DNA of 10,343 nucleotides. It comes from Patulibacter sp. Its GTDB lineage: Bacteria > Actinomycetota > Thermoleophilia > Solirubrobacterales > Solirubrobacteraceae. Both the position numbers and the translations under genes were made by a program. The notes under the pieces were generated by a model. The model was not told the origin of the DNA. It ran no database searches and saw nothing but the letters and a program-made list of their open reading frames with translations. The stretch covers positions 1-10,343 of the forward strand of contig JAVHXX010000115.1 in assembly GCA_031119595.1 (NCBI GenBank), written 5' to 3'. Shown one piece after another: positions 1 through 7,210 of the stretch (positions are counted from its first letter, which is position 1; each line of letters begins with the position of its first letter).

Positions 1-1640
1 TGGGCGATCGGGATCAACTGAACCGGCGAGATATCTCCGAGCTGGGGATGGCGCCAGCGAACGAGTGCCTCGGCTGAGGCGCATGCACCGTCGGCCAGCT
101 CCACCTGCGGCTGAAACGCGACCCACAGGCCACCGTTGGGTTGCGTGAGCGCGTCTCGAAGGTCCGTCGCCAACGCCAGTAGCTCACGCGAGTTGTCGTC
201 GCGGTCGCGGCGGTACCGAGCGGTGGAGATATGGCGGCGTTTGGCGTCGATCATCGCCACGTCGGCGCGGCGCGCAAGTTCGCTGGCGGTGCTCGCGTCG
301 TCGGGAAACAACGCGAGCCCAATCGTTACGTCCAGCTTGATCGTGATGTCTTCGTACTCAAATGGCTGCTCAAGTGCTGCGTGCAGTCGTTCGGCCGTGT
401 CGCTGGCATGTTCGCTGGCGCCGCGCACGATCAGCGCGAATTCGTCGCTGCCAAGGCTCGCCAGCAGCGCGTCTCCAGCCGAGGCTTCCAGGCGCCGCGC
501 GAGCGAAAAGATCAAGTCATCGCCAGCGCTGTGCCCGAGGGTGTCGTTGAGTTCGCGAAAGCCGTCTACGCCGAGAAACATCAGCGTCGCCCGTTCGCCG
601 CTGCGCCCTCCGTCGCGGGTGAGTAGTTCAAGCTCGCGAAACAGGCGTCGACGGTTGGGAAGCTCCGTGAGGTCATCGGTCAGCGCCTCACGCCGGTAAA
701 TCGCCATGCGCCGGGTATCGCCTGAAAGCAATACGCCACGCACGGCCGCCAACACCAGCGCCCCGATCGCCAGCAACGTGACGATCTTGTCGATCGCCGC
801 AAAGAGCGACGCAACAAGAATTCCAGCGCCACCGACGGTGAGGATCACCGTCGGGATCCATTCAACGGGATGCCCCGGCTTGGGGGTGCCGGCGCCAGTC
901 GGCCGCGCCCACGCTGCGGCTGCAAGCAGCAACGGCGCGACTTCCCACCCCAGCTCGTACCCCGCGAACGCCCAGCCGGTGGAGGGCGCGTCACCGGCGA
1001 GCGAAAGCGCGTACAGGCAGTCGGCCACGCAGAGCACTGCGAACCCCGCAGTCAGAAGTGCGTCCTGGCTACGGATTCGTCGACCGGTCAGCGCGGCGAT
1101 CGTGACCGGAGTTATGGCGATCACGCCGCTAGCTGCCGCGTAGCCGATGTTCAGAACGGCTGCCGCTGCAGGTAGGTAGCTGGTCGCCACGATCGAGGGA
1201 ACCAAAAACACCGACGCCACGGCAACAGCGAGCACCGTCATGCCACCGAGATCAACCCAAAAGCGAGGGGCGGCCTCGCCCAAACGCAGTCCGAGCAGGA
1301 ACGCCAGACCTAGCCAAAACGCGACGTACTTGCCGGCAAAAAGTGCGTCAGCTGGCGACCACGGCGCCTGGTCAAATCCGTATTTCCACACGAACGACGC
1401 GAGGGCCGTCGCCAGTTGCGCGGCAGCAAACGCCCACCAGAGCAGACGCTCCGTCGAGCTCGTCTTCGCCCGCGCAATGAACACCGTCGCCAACAGCAGA
1501 TACACCGCTGAGTGCCGTGCATCCGACAGCGCTCCGCCCGAGCGGTTGAGGGCTTGCAAGACCGGTCCCAGGACGACCAGCAGGGCAGTCGCCGCGATGA
1601 CGTGAGGCACCGCGCCGCCGCGCAAAAGACGAGATCGCAA
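1..1640 (-). CDS. Membrane-anchored GGDEF-EAL cyclic-di-GMP signalling protein (3' end beyond the window)
   Basis: About 546 codons are visible; the reading frame is open to the left edge, so the C-terminus is missing. Residues 1 to about 310 form roughly ten hydrophobic helices with short loops, a membrane sensor or anchor. A GGDEF domain begins near residue 320 (LTDDLTELPNRRR) and includes DGFRELNDTLGH. The catalytic A-site reads GSDEF (397-401), not GGDEF, and there is no RxxD inhibitory site before it. An EAL phosphodiesterase domain starts near residue 509 (FQPQVEL) with its signature EALVRW at 524-529; most of that domain lies outside the window. Known for the family: GGDEF makes and EAL degrades cyclic-di-GMP at the inner face of the membrane. 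The degenerate A-site suggests a non-cyclase GGDEF, leaving phosphodiesterase or a regulatory role. The start is uncertain: TTG at 1640 was chosen, with TTG 1625 and GTG 1610 as alternatives; a stop at 1662-1664 bounds it. It lies about 105 bp downstream of the LtrA gene, same strand. Confidence 0.9.
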   Translation of the reverse strand, partial: MRSRLLRGGAVPHVIAATALLVVLGPVLQALNRSGGALSDARHSAVYLLLATVFIARAKTSSTERLLWWAFAAAQLATALASFVWKYGFDQAPWSPADALFAGKYVAFWLGLAFLLGLRLGEAAPRFWVDLGGMTVLAVAVASVFLVPSIVATSYLPAAAAVLNIGYAAASGVIAITPVTIAALTGRRIRSQDALLTAGFAVLCVADCLYALSLAGDAPSTGWAFAGYELGWEVAPLLLAAAAWARPTGAGTPKPGHPVEWIPTVILTVGGAGILVASLFAAIDKIVTLLAIGALVLAAVRGVLLSGDTRRMAIYRREALTDDLTELPNRRRLFRELELLTRDGGRSGERATLMFLGVDGFRELNDTLGHSAGDDLIFSLARRLEASAGDALLASLGSDEFALIVRGASEHASDTAERLHAALEQPFEYEDITIKLDVTIGLALFPDDASTASELARRADVAMIDAKRRHISTARYRRDRDDNSRELLALATDLRDALTQPNGGLWVAFQPQVELADGACASAEALVRWRHPQLGDISPVQLIPIA

Positions 1641-1745
1641 AGAAATGGACGTAATCGCCCTCTACCTCACATTGAGGCCAGGTTCCAGGCCCGCTCGGCA
1701 ACCAGTCGATGGTGAGGCCAAGCGCTCTTTCACACCGTGCCCGCC

Positions 1746-2945
1746 TCAGGCTCCTCGGGGTTCGGCGTCGCGCACACCGGACGATCGTGCGTGCCATGCA
1801 GCGAGCACCACCAAACCGATCAGAACAGCCGTCGTCACGGTCTCAAGCGCAAGTGGCGTTCGCCTGACGAGCAGGCCTGCGATCGCGAGCGCTAGGAACC
1901 CGCCCGCGACCATGCGCCGCTCAAAACCGTCCAAACCTCCGGTGGAGTGCGCAAACATCGCCATCCCGGCATTGAAGATCGCCGGCCCCGCGACGACCAC
2001 CAGCGCGGTCGCATCGTGGACGTGGCCCGTGGGATGTGCGATCACCAGTTCAAAGCCCACGGCGGTCACGATCACTCCCGCCACCATGACTGCGTGCGCG
2101 TAGGCGTAACCGCCGCGGCCGCGCCGCGTGGCATCAGTCGACCCCGCTACCCGCTCGGCGGCCGCGTCGGCATGTCGGGCGAAATACAGCCACCACAGCG
2201 ATGCGCTGCAGATGAACGTCACGACGAACGCCGCTACGACCGCAGCGGTCCGATCGAGTTCGGCAAACGTCGCGCCGGTGATCAAGATCGATTCACCCAG
2301 GGCGACGATCACGATCAGCTGGCAACGCTCAGCGAGATGTTCGGCGCGGAGATCCCAGGAACTCATTGGCGTTCGACCGACCACCGGCAGTGCGTAGCCG
2401 ACAGACGGGGCGCCATACTCAATGGCCAGCGCGACCACCCACAGGCCCAGCCGCGTATCACCGTGAAACAGCGCCCCGGCGACCCAGATGGCGCCAGCGA
2501 TGCAGGACCACGCGAGCAGCTGGGCGTAGTTGCCGGCCATCGCCGTTCCGCGAAGCGCCCAGACCATGAAGATCGAGCGGATGCACTGCAGCGCTACATA
2601 CGATCCGGCAAACGCCAATCCGGCCGCCGAGAACGCGTCGGGAAGCGAGGCGGCCATCACAAGGCTGAGCAACATCAGCACGATCAACAAAACGCGGACG
2701 ACCTGCGCATCGGGATCGATCCAGTTCGTCGCCCACGCCGTGTAGTTCCACGCCCACCAGACACCAGCGAAGAGGATTAGCGTTTCAACGGCTCCGCGCC
2801 ACGTCAGGTCACCAAGCAGACGATGAGATAGCTGCGTGACCGCGAACACGTACACCAGGTCAAAGAACAGTTCCATGTTCGTGACGTTCATTGCGCCGTC
2901 GCGATCGCGCAGCGCACGAACCGGCGGGCTCTCGGGGCGCGTCAC
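1746..2945 (-). CDS. ltrA: Low temperature requirement A (LtrA) family membrane protein
   Basis: The product has 399 residues and about ten or more hydrophobic segments covering nearly the whole chain. The N-terminal signature MELFFDLVYVFAVTQLSH, followed by WWAWNYTAWATNWIDPD, is characteristic of the LtrA family (Pfam PF06772), whose members are usually 350-420 residues. The family is named after a Listeria locus needed for growth in the cold; its biochemical function is not established. The GTG at 2945 is the most upstream possible start, because no other start codon precedes it before a stop in frame; it has only a weak Shine-Dalgarno. An in-frame ATG at 2891 is an alternative but would begin very close to the family signature. 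The gene diverges from the histidine kinase and is followed on the same strand by the GGDEF-EAL gene, so the two may be co-transcribed. Confidence 0.9.
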   Translation of the reverse strand: MTRPESPPVRALRDRDGAMNVTNMELFFDLVYVFAVTQLSHRLLGDLTWRGAVETLILFAGVWWAWNYTAWATNWIDPDAQVVRVLLIVLMLLSLVMAASLPDAFSAAGLAFAGSYVALQCIRSIFMVWALRGTAMAGNYAQLLAWSCIAGAIWVAGALFHGDTRLGLWVVALAIEYGAPSVGYALPVVGRTPMSSWDLRAEHLAERCQLIVIVALGESILITGATFAELDRTAAVVAAFVVTFICSASLWWLYFARHADAAAERVAGSTDATRRGRGGYAYAHAVMVAGVIVTAVGFELVIAHPTGHVHDATALVVVAGPAIFNAGMAMFAHSTGGLDGFERRMVAGGFLALAIAGLLVRRTPLALETVTTAVLIGLVVLAAWHARSSGVRDAEPRGA

Positions 2946-3095
2946 GCCACACCCAACGCTCGATCGATAGCGCTCAAAGCTCCCGACCTCCCTGCGCTAG
3001 CACTGCTCGACTGATCGACGCTCATCGACGGACCTCGTTCTGGGTTGGATTCGTCTTCGCATCACCGACCGCATCGGCGAAACGAGCTGTGCTGG

Positions 3096-3123
3096 TTGCG
3101 CCAAACACCACGACGAGTATTCT
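3096..3123 (+). promoter_or_regulatory. Putative promoter of the hybrid histidine kinase gene
   Basis: TTGCGC (3096-3101), a 16-bp spacer and TATTCT (3118-3123) resemble a housekeeping sigma promoter. The predicted start of transcription near 3130 would leave a leader of about 40 nt before GTG 3169. The -10 box lies inside the left arm of the dyad at 3117-3146. Called by eye; no expression evidence. Confidence 0.4.
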
Positions 3124-3146
3124 GGCTACTCGACGAACCAGAATAC
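3117..3146. repeat. Perfect 9-bp inverted repeat, operator candidate
   Basis: GTATTCTGG (3117-3125) and CCAGAATAC (3138-3146) are exact reverse complements separated by 12 bp. The arms are AT-richer than their surroundings, and centre-to-centre spacing is two helical turns (21 bp), as expected for a dimeric regulator on one DNA face. Each arm contains TATTCT, a possible -10 box for one of the two outward genes. Confidence 0.6.
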
Positions 3147-3168
3147 GAATGACGACGAGCGCACGCAA
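3140..3168 (-). promoter_or_regulatory. Putative promoter reading toward ltrA
   Basis: On the minus strand TTGCGT (3168-3163), a 17-bp spacer and TATTCT (3145-3140) form a promoter-like pair, mirroring the plus-strand promoter across the shared dyad. Transcription would start near 3133 and run left, giving a leader of about 190 nt before the LtrA start. Its -35 box abuts the kinase start codon. Called by eye. Confidence 0.35.
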
Positions 3169-5202
3169 GTGCGATCGCTCATGACTGAACCGCCTTACCC
3201 CGACGCTCCCAACGGCCACACACAGCCCGCCGGCCGGCGGCGCGCAGATTCGGGTCGAGCATTCGCGCCCGGGTTTCGCCTCACGGCGGTGCTGGAACTC
3301 GACGCAACCGTCAGGCACGTCAGCGAAGCCGTCGGCGTCGCTGCGTTTGTTCGCGACGCCCTGGACGGATCAAATGCGCTCGACGCGGCACAGCGCATCG
3401 GCGGGGAGTTGCTCAGAGGCGAGTGGGAACGCCGCCTGGAAACGGCCCGACGGGTACCGAGCCCGATCCGGTACATCGATCGACGCTCGGCTTCTGCCCG
3501 ACCTTCGGTAGCTACGACGGTTGCACCCATCATGGGCCGCAGTGGAGCAATCGATGCGATCGTGGTAACGGGTGTCGATCGCGCCGCCCCGCCCCGCCCC
3601 CGGAGCATCAGTGACCCCGATCGCGAGCTACTTGAGTCCGCGCTCGACCTCTCCCGCCTCGGGCGCTTCGTCCTCGATGTCCGCGATGGAGTGCTCGAGG
3701 TCGACCGCCGGTACTGCGAGATCTTCGGCGCTGATCCGTCCGGGAGGCTTTCAACGCAGGGGCGTTTCGCCGTTCTCGAATTCGTTCACGAGGAAGACCG
3801 GGACCGAGTGTCCCGCGACCTCACCACAGCGCTCGAAGGTAAACCAGGCGTCAGCTACAAGAGCGATTACCGAATCTGGGCCCAGCACCAGGACGGACCA
3901 GAACTTCGCCGGATCGAAGTGATTCGTCGCATTGAGAGCGATGAATACGGCGTCGCTCGAATGGTGGGCGTGATCGAAGACGTCACTGATCGGTGGCGCG
4001 AGGAAGAGCTCCGCATCCGGATGCAAAAACGCGAAGCGATCGGCTCGCTCACTGCTGGCCTCGCGCACGATTTCAACAATGTCCTTGGAGCCATCCTCAG
4101 CAACGCACGGCTGGCCTCGATCGAGATCGACGCAGGAACCAGCCCAACCGAAAGCATTCAGCAGATCGCACAGGCCGCCCACCACGCCGGCGCCCTGGTC
4201 CAGCGCATGCTCGACGCCAGTCGCGAAAGCGAACCCACACTCCAACCCATCGCGCTTGGACCACTAATCGAGAGCGTGGTTTCCCTGATGAGACCAACAC
4301 TCCCCGCCTCCGTCACGCTGACCGCTGCGGTCTCCTCTCGATCGCAGGCGCGCCTCTTGGCCGACGAACCTCAACTTCACCAGGTGCTGGTCAATCTCAT
4401 CGCCAACGCCAGAGACGCGATCGATAAACCGCAAGGTCACATCCTCGTCGAAGCCGGTCCCGTAGCGCACGACTCACTTCCGCCTGAACTACGCACCGGC
4501 CCAGCCGACCAGCCGTGGGTTTGCATCGCAATCAAAGACAACGGACCGGGTATCCCAGAGGACCTCAGGCAGCGCGTCTTTGACCCGTTCTTTACCACGA
4601 AGCCGCAAGGCCAAGGAACCGGTCTGGGACTTGCAGCGTCGCTGTCGATCGTCCGCAGCCACCACGGCCACATAAGCATCGGCTCCGCTCTCGAGGGAGG
4701 AACAATCATGACGGTCCTGTTGCCATGCGAGCTGGACCGCCGGACGCCGACCACACGCATCGACCGCGACGAAGTTGCCGACTGCTCAGCGACCTACACA
4801 GTGCTGTTCGTCGACGATGAACCCGCGCTGGCAGAACTCGCAACGCGCGCAATGCCAGCGTTTGGATGCGCTGCCGAAGTATTCACCGATGCCGACAACG
4901 CCTTGGCGGCATTCCTCGCCGCACCCGCGCGCTTCGACATCCTCGTCACCGACCTCGCCATGCCCGGAAGGACCGGCCTTGAGCTGATCGCTGACGTGCG
5001 AACCGTCCGCCCAGACCTACCGACCATCCTGACCAGCGGGTTCCTCAACGAGCAAAACAGCGCAAGAGCACAGGCATTGCGCGTCGACGAAATCCTGCCC
5101 AAGCCCGCCGACATCGCCGACATCGCCGCCACCGTTCGGCGCCTTTGTGCCAGCGTCACACCACCGCACGGCAGCAGCAGCAGCGCAATAGCTGCCGAGT
5201 AG
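3169..5202 (+). CDS. Cytoplasmic hybrid sensor histidine kinase (PAS-HisKA-HATPase-REC)
   Basis: The product has 677 residues and no signal peptide or membrane helix, so it probably senses an intracellular cue. Residues 36-140 look like a divergent PAS-like input, and 150-285 form a clearer PAS domain ending in GVIEDVTDRWREEE. HisKA follows with the phospho-acceptor His300 in LAHDFNNVLGAIL. The HATPase domain shows the N box (LIANARDAI, Asn413), the G1 box DNGPGIP (457-463), the F box FDPFFTTK and the G2 box GQGTGLGLA (481-489). A C-terminal receiver (545-660) has the acidic pair Asp549/Asp550, the phospho-acceptor Asp595 (VTDLAMPG) and Lys645 (LPKP). The AHDFNN type with its own receiver usually works in a multistep phosphorelay, but no partner histidine phosphotransferase or response regulator is seen here. 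Start: GTG 3169; ATG 3181 is an in-frame alternative. A hairpin follows 52 nt after the stop. Confidence 0.93.
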   Translation: MRSLMTEPPYPDAPNGHTQPAGRRRADSGRAFAPGFRLTAVLELDATVRHVSEAVGVAAFVRDALDGSNALDAAQRIGGELLRGEWERRLETARRVPSPIRYIDRRSASARPSVATTVAPIMGRSGAIDAIVVTGVDRAAPPRPRSISDPDRELLESALDLSRLGRFVLDVRDGVLEVDRRYCEIFGADPSGRLSTQGRFAVLEFVHEEDRDRVSRDLTTALEGKPGVSYKSDYRIWAQHQDGPELRRIEVIRRIESDEYGVARMVGVIEDVTDRWREEELRIRMQKREAIGSLTAGLAHDFNNVLGAILSNARLASIEIDAGTSPTESIQQIAQAAHHAGALVQRMLDASRESEPTLQPIALGPLIESVVSLMRPTLPASVTLTAAVSSRSQARLLADEPQLHQVLVNLIANARDAIDKPQGHILVEAGPVAHDSLPPELRTGPADQPWVCIAIKDNGPGIPEDLRQRVFDPFFTTKPQGQGTGLGLAASLSIVRSHHGHISIGSALEGGTIMTVLLPCELDRRTPTTRIDRDEVADCSATYTVLFVDDEPALAELATRAMPAFGCAAEVFTDADNALAAFLAAPARFDILVTDLAMPGRTGLELIADVRTVRPDLPTILTSGFLNEQNSARAQALRVDEILPKPADIADIAATVRRLCASVTPPHGSSSSAIAAE

Positions 5203-5251
5203 ACACCAGGGCCCGACCTGGTTCGCTGTCGCACGAGAAACGAACGAGAGC

Positions 5252-5292
5252 TGAGCGGGTGTCGTCCGCAGAGGCAAAACGACACCCGCCCA
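5252..5292 (+). terminator. Hairpin after the histidine kinase, likely transcription terminator
   Basis: GCGGGTGTCGT (5255-5265) and ACGACACCCGC (5279-5289) pair perfectly over 11 bp around a 13-nt loop. The stem extends three to four pairs further outward past a single mismatch. It begins about 50 nt after the kinase stop. There is no T tract, which is common for actinobacterial terminators; the stem could also protect the 3' end of the mRNA. Confidence 0.6.
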
Positions 5293-5689
5293 GAGTGGCA
5301 TCCGTGCTGTCCCGCGCATCAGCCACAGCCGAGGCGCGAAGAACTCACACCTCGGCGGCGCACACCTTCCACAACCCCAGATGGATTCTGGATGCGCCGC
5401 TAGCCACTTTACACGGCAAGCCATCCCTCGGAGTACATACGTCCCACGCAGAGCCCACACAGAGATCAAACAAACGGCCAGGGAAACTGGTAATGAAAAT
5501 ATCCAGAGTTGTGGCGGGGACACTCGCTTGGTGAACCCCGTCGACCATTCGTGGCCGGCTCGCGACCCCGTTAGCCCGTGGGGGCGGGCTGGAAAAAGCA
5601 AGCCGGCAGGCTGACCAGTGGTGGAGCAACCCCCCGCCCCACCGCCGGATGACCCGGCTGCCACGAACGACGAGAGACACGAAGCACGC

Positions 5690-5828
5690 GAGAGCGCGCA
5701 GATGGCCAGCGGTGCGACTTCGAGCCACCGCTGGCCGTCGAGCTTGCCGTCCTGCTAGAGCGCTGGCAAGCCGCGGCAAGGCAATTCTGACTGAAGCCCA
5801 AGCACTCGGCGATGTCGGCTGGGGTCAC
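5690..5828 (-). pseudogene. Possible relic of an excisionase/AlpA-like helix-turn-helix gene
   Basis: From a GTG at 5828 the minus strand reads TPADIAECLGFSQNCLAAACQR, which has the shape of the first half of an excisionase-type helix-turn-helix (xxIAxxLGxS). Reading then continues better in another frame as QDGKLDGQRWLEVAPLA, which resembles the 'DGKL...RW' wing of the same fold. A stop codon at 5757-5755 directly precedes that second frame. This would fit a frameshifted DNA-binding gene at the edge of an old element. The plus strand of the same bases also has a plausible frame (PPLAVELAVLLERWQAAARQF), so the assignment is weak. Confidence 0.18.
5704..5736. repeat. 11-bp perfect inverted repeat
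   Basis: GGCCAGCGGTG (5704-5714) and CACCGCTGGCC (5726-5736) are exact reverse complements around an 11-nt loop, with two further outer pairs after a G-T step. There is no T tract on either side. It could be a bidirectional terminator, a protein site, or a chance product of the possible relic gene it sits in. Confidence 0.45.
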
Positions 5829-6018
5829 ACAGGTGCTTAGGCGATCGCGTCGAGGGCCTCTTGCCCGCTCGTGCTGGGGCCGCGCGGACGCCCTCGAGCG
5901 GGGCGCCGGGGCTAGTGGTGGATCCGCTACGGCTCGGGAGACGGTATCTCGCCCCTCGGCCGGCCCGCGAGCTCGCGTCTCCCTCTTCTCCCGGTCCGGT
6001 CGGCGCCACTGACCTATG

Positions 6019-6032
6019 CGAACATATGTTCG
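6019..6032. promoter_or_regulatory. LexA-type SOS box overlapping a start codon
   Basis: CGAACATATGTTCG is a perfect 14-bp palindrome that matches the CGAAC-N4-GTTCG LexA site known from Bacillus and from actinobacteria such as Mycobacterium. It covers the ATG (6026) of the 124-residue gene that follows. LexA bound here would block transcription or elongation of that gene, so induction by DNA damage is the natural inference. Confidence 0.7.
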
Positions 6033-6400
6033 TGTCGATCAAGGGGCGTCCGATTACGTGGCTGGATGCCGCGGTCAAGCGCGGCGACGTCGCGTCGGCG
6101 ATCTCCGCGGCCGCGGAGATGACCCGCGGGTCACTGAGCCTGGACTACGCGCTCGCGATCGTCGTACTGATGGCCGACGGGGACCCCGATCGGTACGACC
6201 GCGCCGTGACGCGCTGGCTGCAGCGCTGGGAAGCCGAGCGCGCGCCCCCGCGCGCCGCAGGCGACGTCGCTCGCTGGAAGGCGCTCCTGGACGAGCTGCC
6301 CGCGCTCGAAGCGGTCGCCGCGCTCGCCGCGGTCTGCGACCGTCTCGGGCTCGAGCACGCCGGCGAAGCCGTCGTGCACCTCTTCCCGCGGGTGCGCTGA
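6026..6400 (+). CDS. Small helical protein of unknown function, probably SOS-regulated
   Basis: The product has 124 residues, is predicted soluble and mostly alpha-helical, and has Ala/Leu-rich amphipathic repeats (WLDAAVKRGDVASAISAAAEM, TRWLQRWEAERAPP, LEAVAALAAVCDRLGLEHAGEAVVHLF) that recall TPR-like or ARM-like helical pairs. I do not recognise the family. The frame is open to 5861, but those upstream residues look non-coding (Pro/Arg/Ala/Ser-rich), so ATG 6026 was chosen. That ATG sits inside the SOS box and has no Shine-Dalgarno. One alternative is a leaderless transcript; another is a start further in, where AAGGGG (6041-6046) stands 6 nt before an ATT codon at 6053, giving a chain beginning TWLDAAVKRG. 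A GC-rich hairpin follows 12 nt after the stop. The gene stands alone on the plus strand. Confidence 0.7.
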   Translation: MFVSIKGRPITWLDAAVKRGDVASAISAAAEMTRGSLSLDYALAIVVLMADGDPDRYDRAVTRWLQRWEAERAPPRAAGDVARWKALLDELPALEAVAALAAVCDRLGLEHAGEAVVHLFPRVR

Positions 6401-6412
6401 GGCGCGACGACG

Positions 6413-6446
6413 GCTCCTCGGTTGCGGATCACCGCGGCCGAGGAGC
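6413..6446 (+). terminator. Hairpin terminator after the SOS-box gene
   Basis: GCTCCTCGG (6413-6421) pairs perfectly with CCGAGGAGC (6438-6446). Inside, GCGG and CCGC form a second 4-bp stem on an ATCA tetraloop, separated by a 2x2 internal loop. It lies 12 nt after the stop codon and has no T tract. A factor-independent terminator or a 3'-end stabiliser is likely. Confidence 0.6.
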
Positions 6447-6839
6447 ATGAGGGTCGCTGCGGCGATCGGGCCTCCCCCGGAAGCTTGGAAGATCAAGCCG
6501 CGCCGTCAGTATCGACGCGATCGAGCCTCCGCGCCTTCGCATCGCGCGGGCGCGCGTGGTCGGAACACCCTCCGCCGCAGCAAGCGAGCGCGGCAGAGGG
6601 GTTCCGCAACTCACTCGGGGGGAGCGCACGGCCGACCGAGGGCCGCGCATGAGTTGCAGCGAGCCTACGCCCGGGCGAAGCAGTCGACAAGCAACCGGGG
6701 CGAAGCTGGCGGGGCGCGTTCGCTGCGCCGTGTCTGGCGGCGACAGCGAACGTGGTGCCCAGCTCACCGGGGGAGCGCGCTCCTCCCACCAAGGCGAGCG
6801 CGAGAGCTGTGAGCGAGCCTATCGCCCGTGGAGTGCTCG
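6447..6839. other. Gap between convergent genes holding a tandem structured repeat
   Basis: No gene is supported here. Open frames exist on both strands but are Arg/Ala/Ser-rich and carry no domain. The stretch is dominated by the two-copy imperfect repeat described separately. Confidence 0.5.
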
Positions 6840-6849
6840 TCAAGCAACC
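6606..6849. repeat. Two-copy imperfect direct repeat with a shared, covarying stem
   Basis: Copy A (about 6606-6696) and copy B (about 6759-6849) are offset by 153 bp. Shared blocks include GGGGGAGCGC, AGCGAGCCTA, CGCCCG and AAGCAACC. In A, CAACTC (6607-6612) pairs with GAGTTG (6651-6656); in B, CAGCTC (6760-6765) pairs with GAGCTG (6804-6809). Both stems enclose exactly 38 nt, and the single difference between the arms is matched on both sides (A-T replaced by G-C). This is the pattern expected for a conserved structure. The element lies between two convergent genes and may act as a REP-like 3' element, a terminator or a small RNA. Confidence 0.55.
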
Positions 6850-7166
6850 TCGTGGGCGAGGCTCACCACCGCGATCGTGAGCGCAATCGGCAGGTCGACC
6901 CGCTCGAAGCTCGCCGACCGCGCGCCGTCGATCCGCACAGCTCGAATGCACGTCGGAACCGCGAAGCGCAGCGCGTCGTCGTCGGTCGCGACGGCGTAGA
7001 TCTCCGCCAGAGGACCGGGTGCCAGGCGGCCGGTCATGCTCGCGACCAGGTCACCGGCCGGCGTCTCGAGCCGGGCTTCGACGGGCCAGTGCGAGTGCGC
7101 ATCGAGCCACGCGATCAGCTCCTCGCGGCATGAGTCCTCGCCGCTGGTTGGTCCACTCTCTGTCAC
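6840..7166 (-). CDS. Small protein of unknown function, beta-rich core
   Basis: The product has 108 residues. After an acidic N-terminus and one helix (EELIAWLDAH) comes alternating hydrophobic sequence typical of beta strands (VEARLETPAGDLVASMTGRL, AEIYAVATDDDALRFAVPTCIRAVRIDG), reminiscent of a small barrel, though no family can be named. It has no membrane segment. GTG 7166 was chosen because the residues upstream in the open frame are Arg-rich and cross a large hairpin, and because a TACCCT -10-like box lies 8 nt before it, which fits a leaderless message. The stop codon falls at the end of repeat copy B. It is the last minus-strand gene of the right-hand block, separated from the helix-turn-helix gene by the hairpin at 7211-7265, so it is probably transcribed on its own. 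Confidence 0.65.
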   Translation of the reverse strand: MTESGPTSGEDSCREELIAWLDAHSHWPVEARLETPAGDLVASMTGRLAPGPLAEIYAVATDDDALRFAVPTCIRAVRIDGARSASFERVDLPIALTIAVVSLAHEVA

Positions 7167-7174
7167 GGCGCGCA

Positions 7175-7180
7175 AGGGTA
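7175..7180 (-). promoter_or_regulatory. -10-like box for a leaderless message
   Basis: TACCCT (minus strand, 7180-7175) fits the actinobacterial TANNNT -10 consensus and ends 8 nt before GTG 7166. No Shine-Dalgarno is present between them and no clear -35 can be seen. The same arrangement occurs before GTG 7893. Confidence 0.4.
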
Positions 7181-7210
7181 GCGGCGGCCGCCACAGGCAC
7201 GAGCCGCGCC

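Larger units (their letters stand above)
5203..6018. other. Long region without a convincing gene
   Basis: About 815 bp between the kinase and the SOS box. I see a strong hairpin (5255-5289), a second 11-bp inverted repeat (5704-5736), a short stem at 5573-5590, and a possible broken helix-turn-helix gene on the minus strand (about 5690-5828). The open frames across it have no recognisable domain and look like by-products of GC-rich sequence. No tRNA was found by eye. Sequence character changes across this stretch, from the chromosome-like left to the GC-richer right, so an integration boundary could lie here. Confidence 0.5.

Noticed and set aside
136..699. Plus-strand open frames over the GGDEF region
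   Set aside because: Ser/Arg/Ala-rich shadow of the minus-strand GGDEF-EAL gene.
1947..2780. 277-codon plus-strand open frame opposite ltrA
   Set aside because: It lies entirely inside the LtrA gene and its residues (Arg, His, Asp, Gln) are the complement of the membrane-protein codons; no domain.
5494..5535. 13-codon ORF MKISRVVAGTLAW with an AGGGAAA upstream
   Set aside because: Spacing to the ATG is plausible but the peptide is too short to judge and nothing around it is conserved within the window.
5573..5590. Short hairpin AGCCCG/CGGGCT with a nearby A-run
   Set aside because: Only 6 bp, and the A-run is on the wrong side for a terminator on either strand; it may be chance.
5017..5664. 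215-codon minus-strand frame across the kinase 3' end and the gap
   Set aside because: Half of it is antisense to the receiver domain, the terminator-like hairpin lies within it, and no domain is visible.
5203..6018. tRNA gene or attachment site in the long gap
   Set aside because: No cloverleaf, no GTTCRA T-loop with matching stems, and no direct repeat that could be an att pair was found by eye.
5861..6025. N-terminal extension of the SOS-box gene to an ATG at 5861
   Set aside because: The added 55 residues are Pro/Arg/Ala/Ser-rich and unlike the helical body; the SOS box would then lie within the coding sequence.
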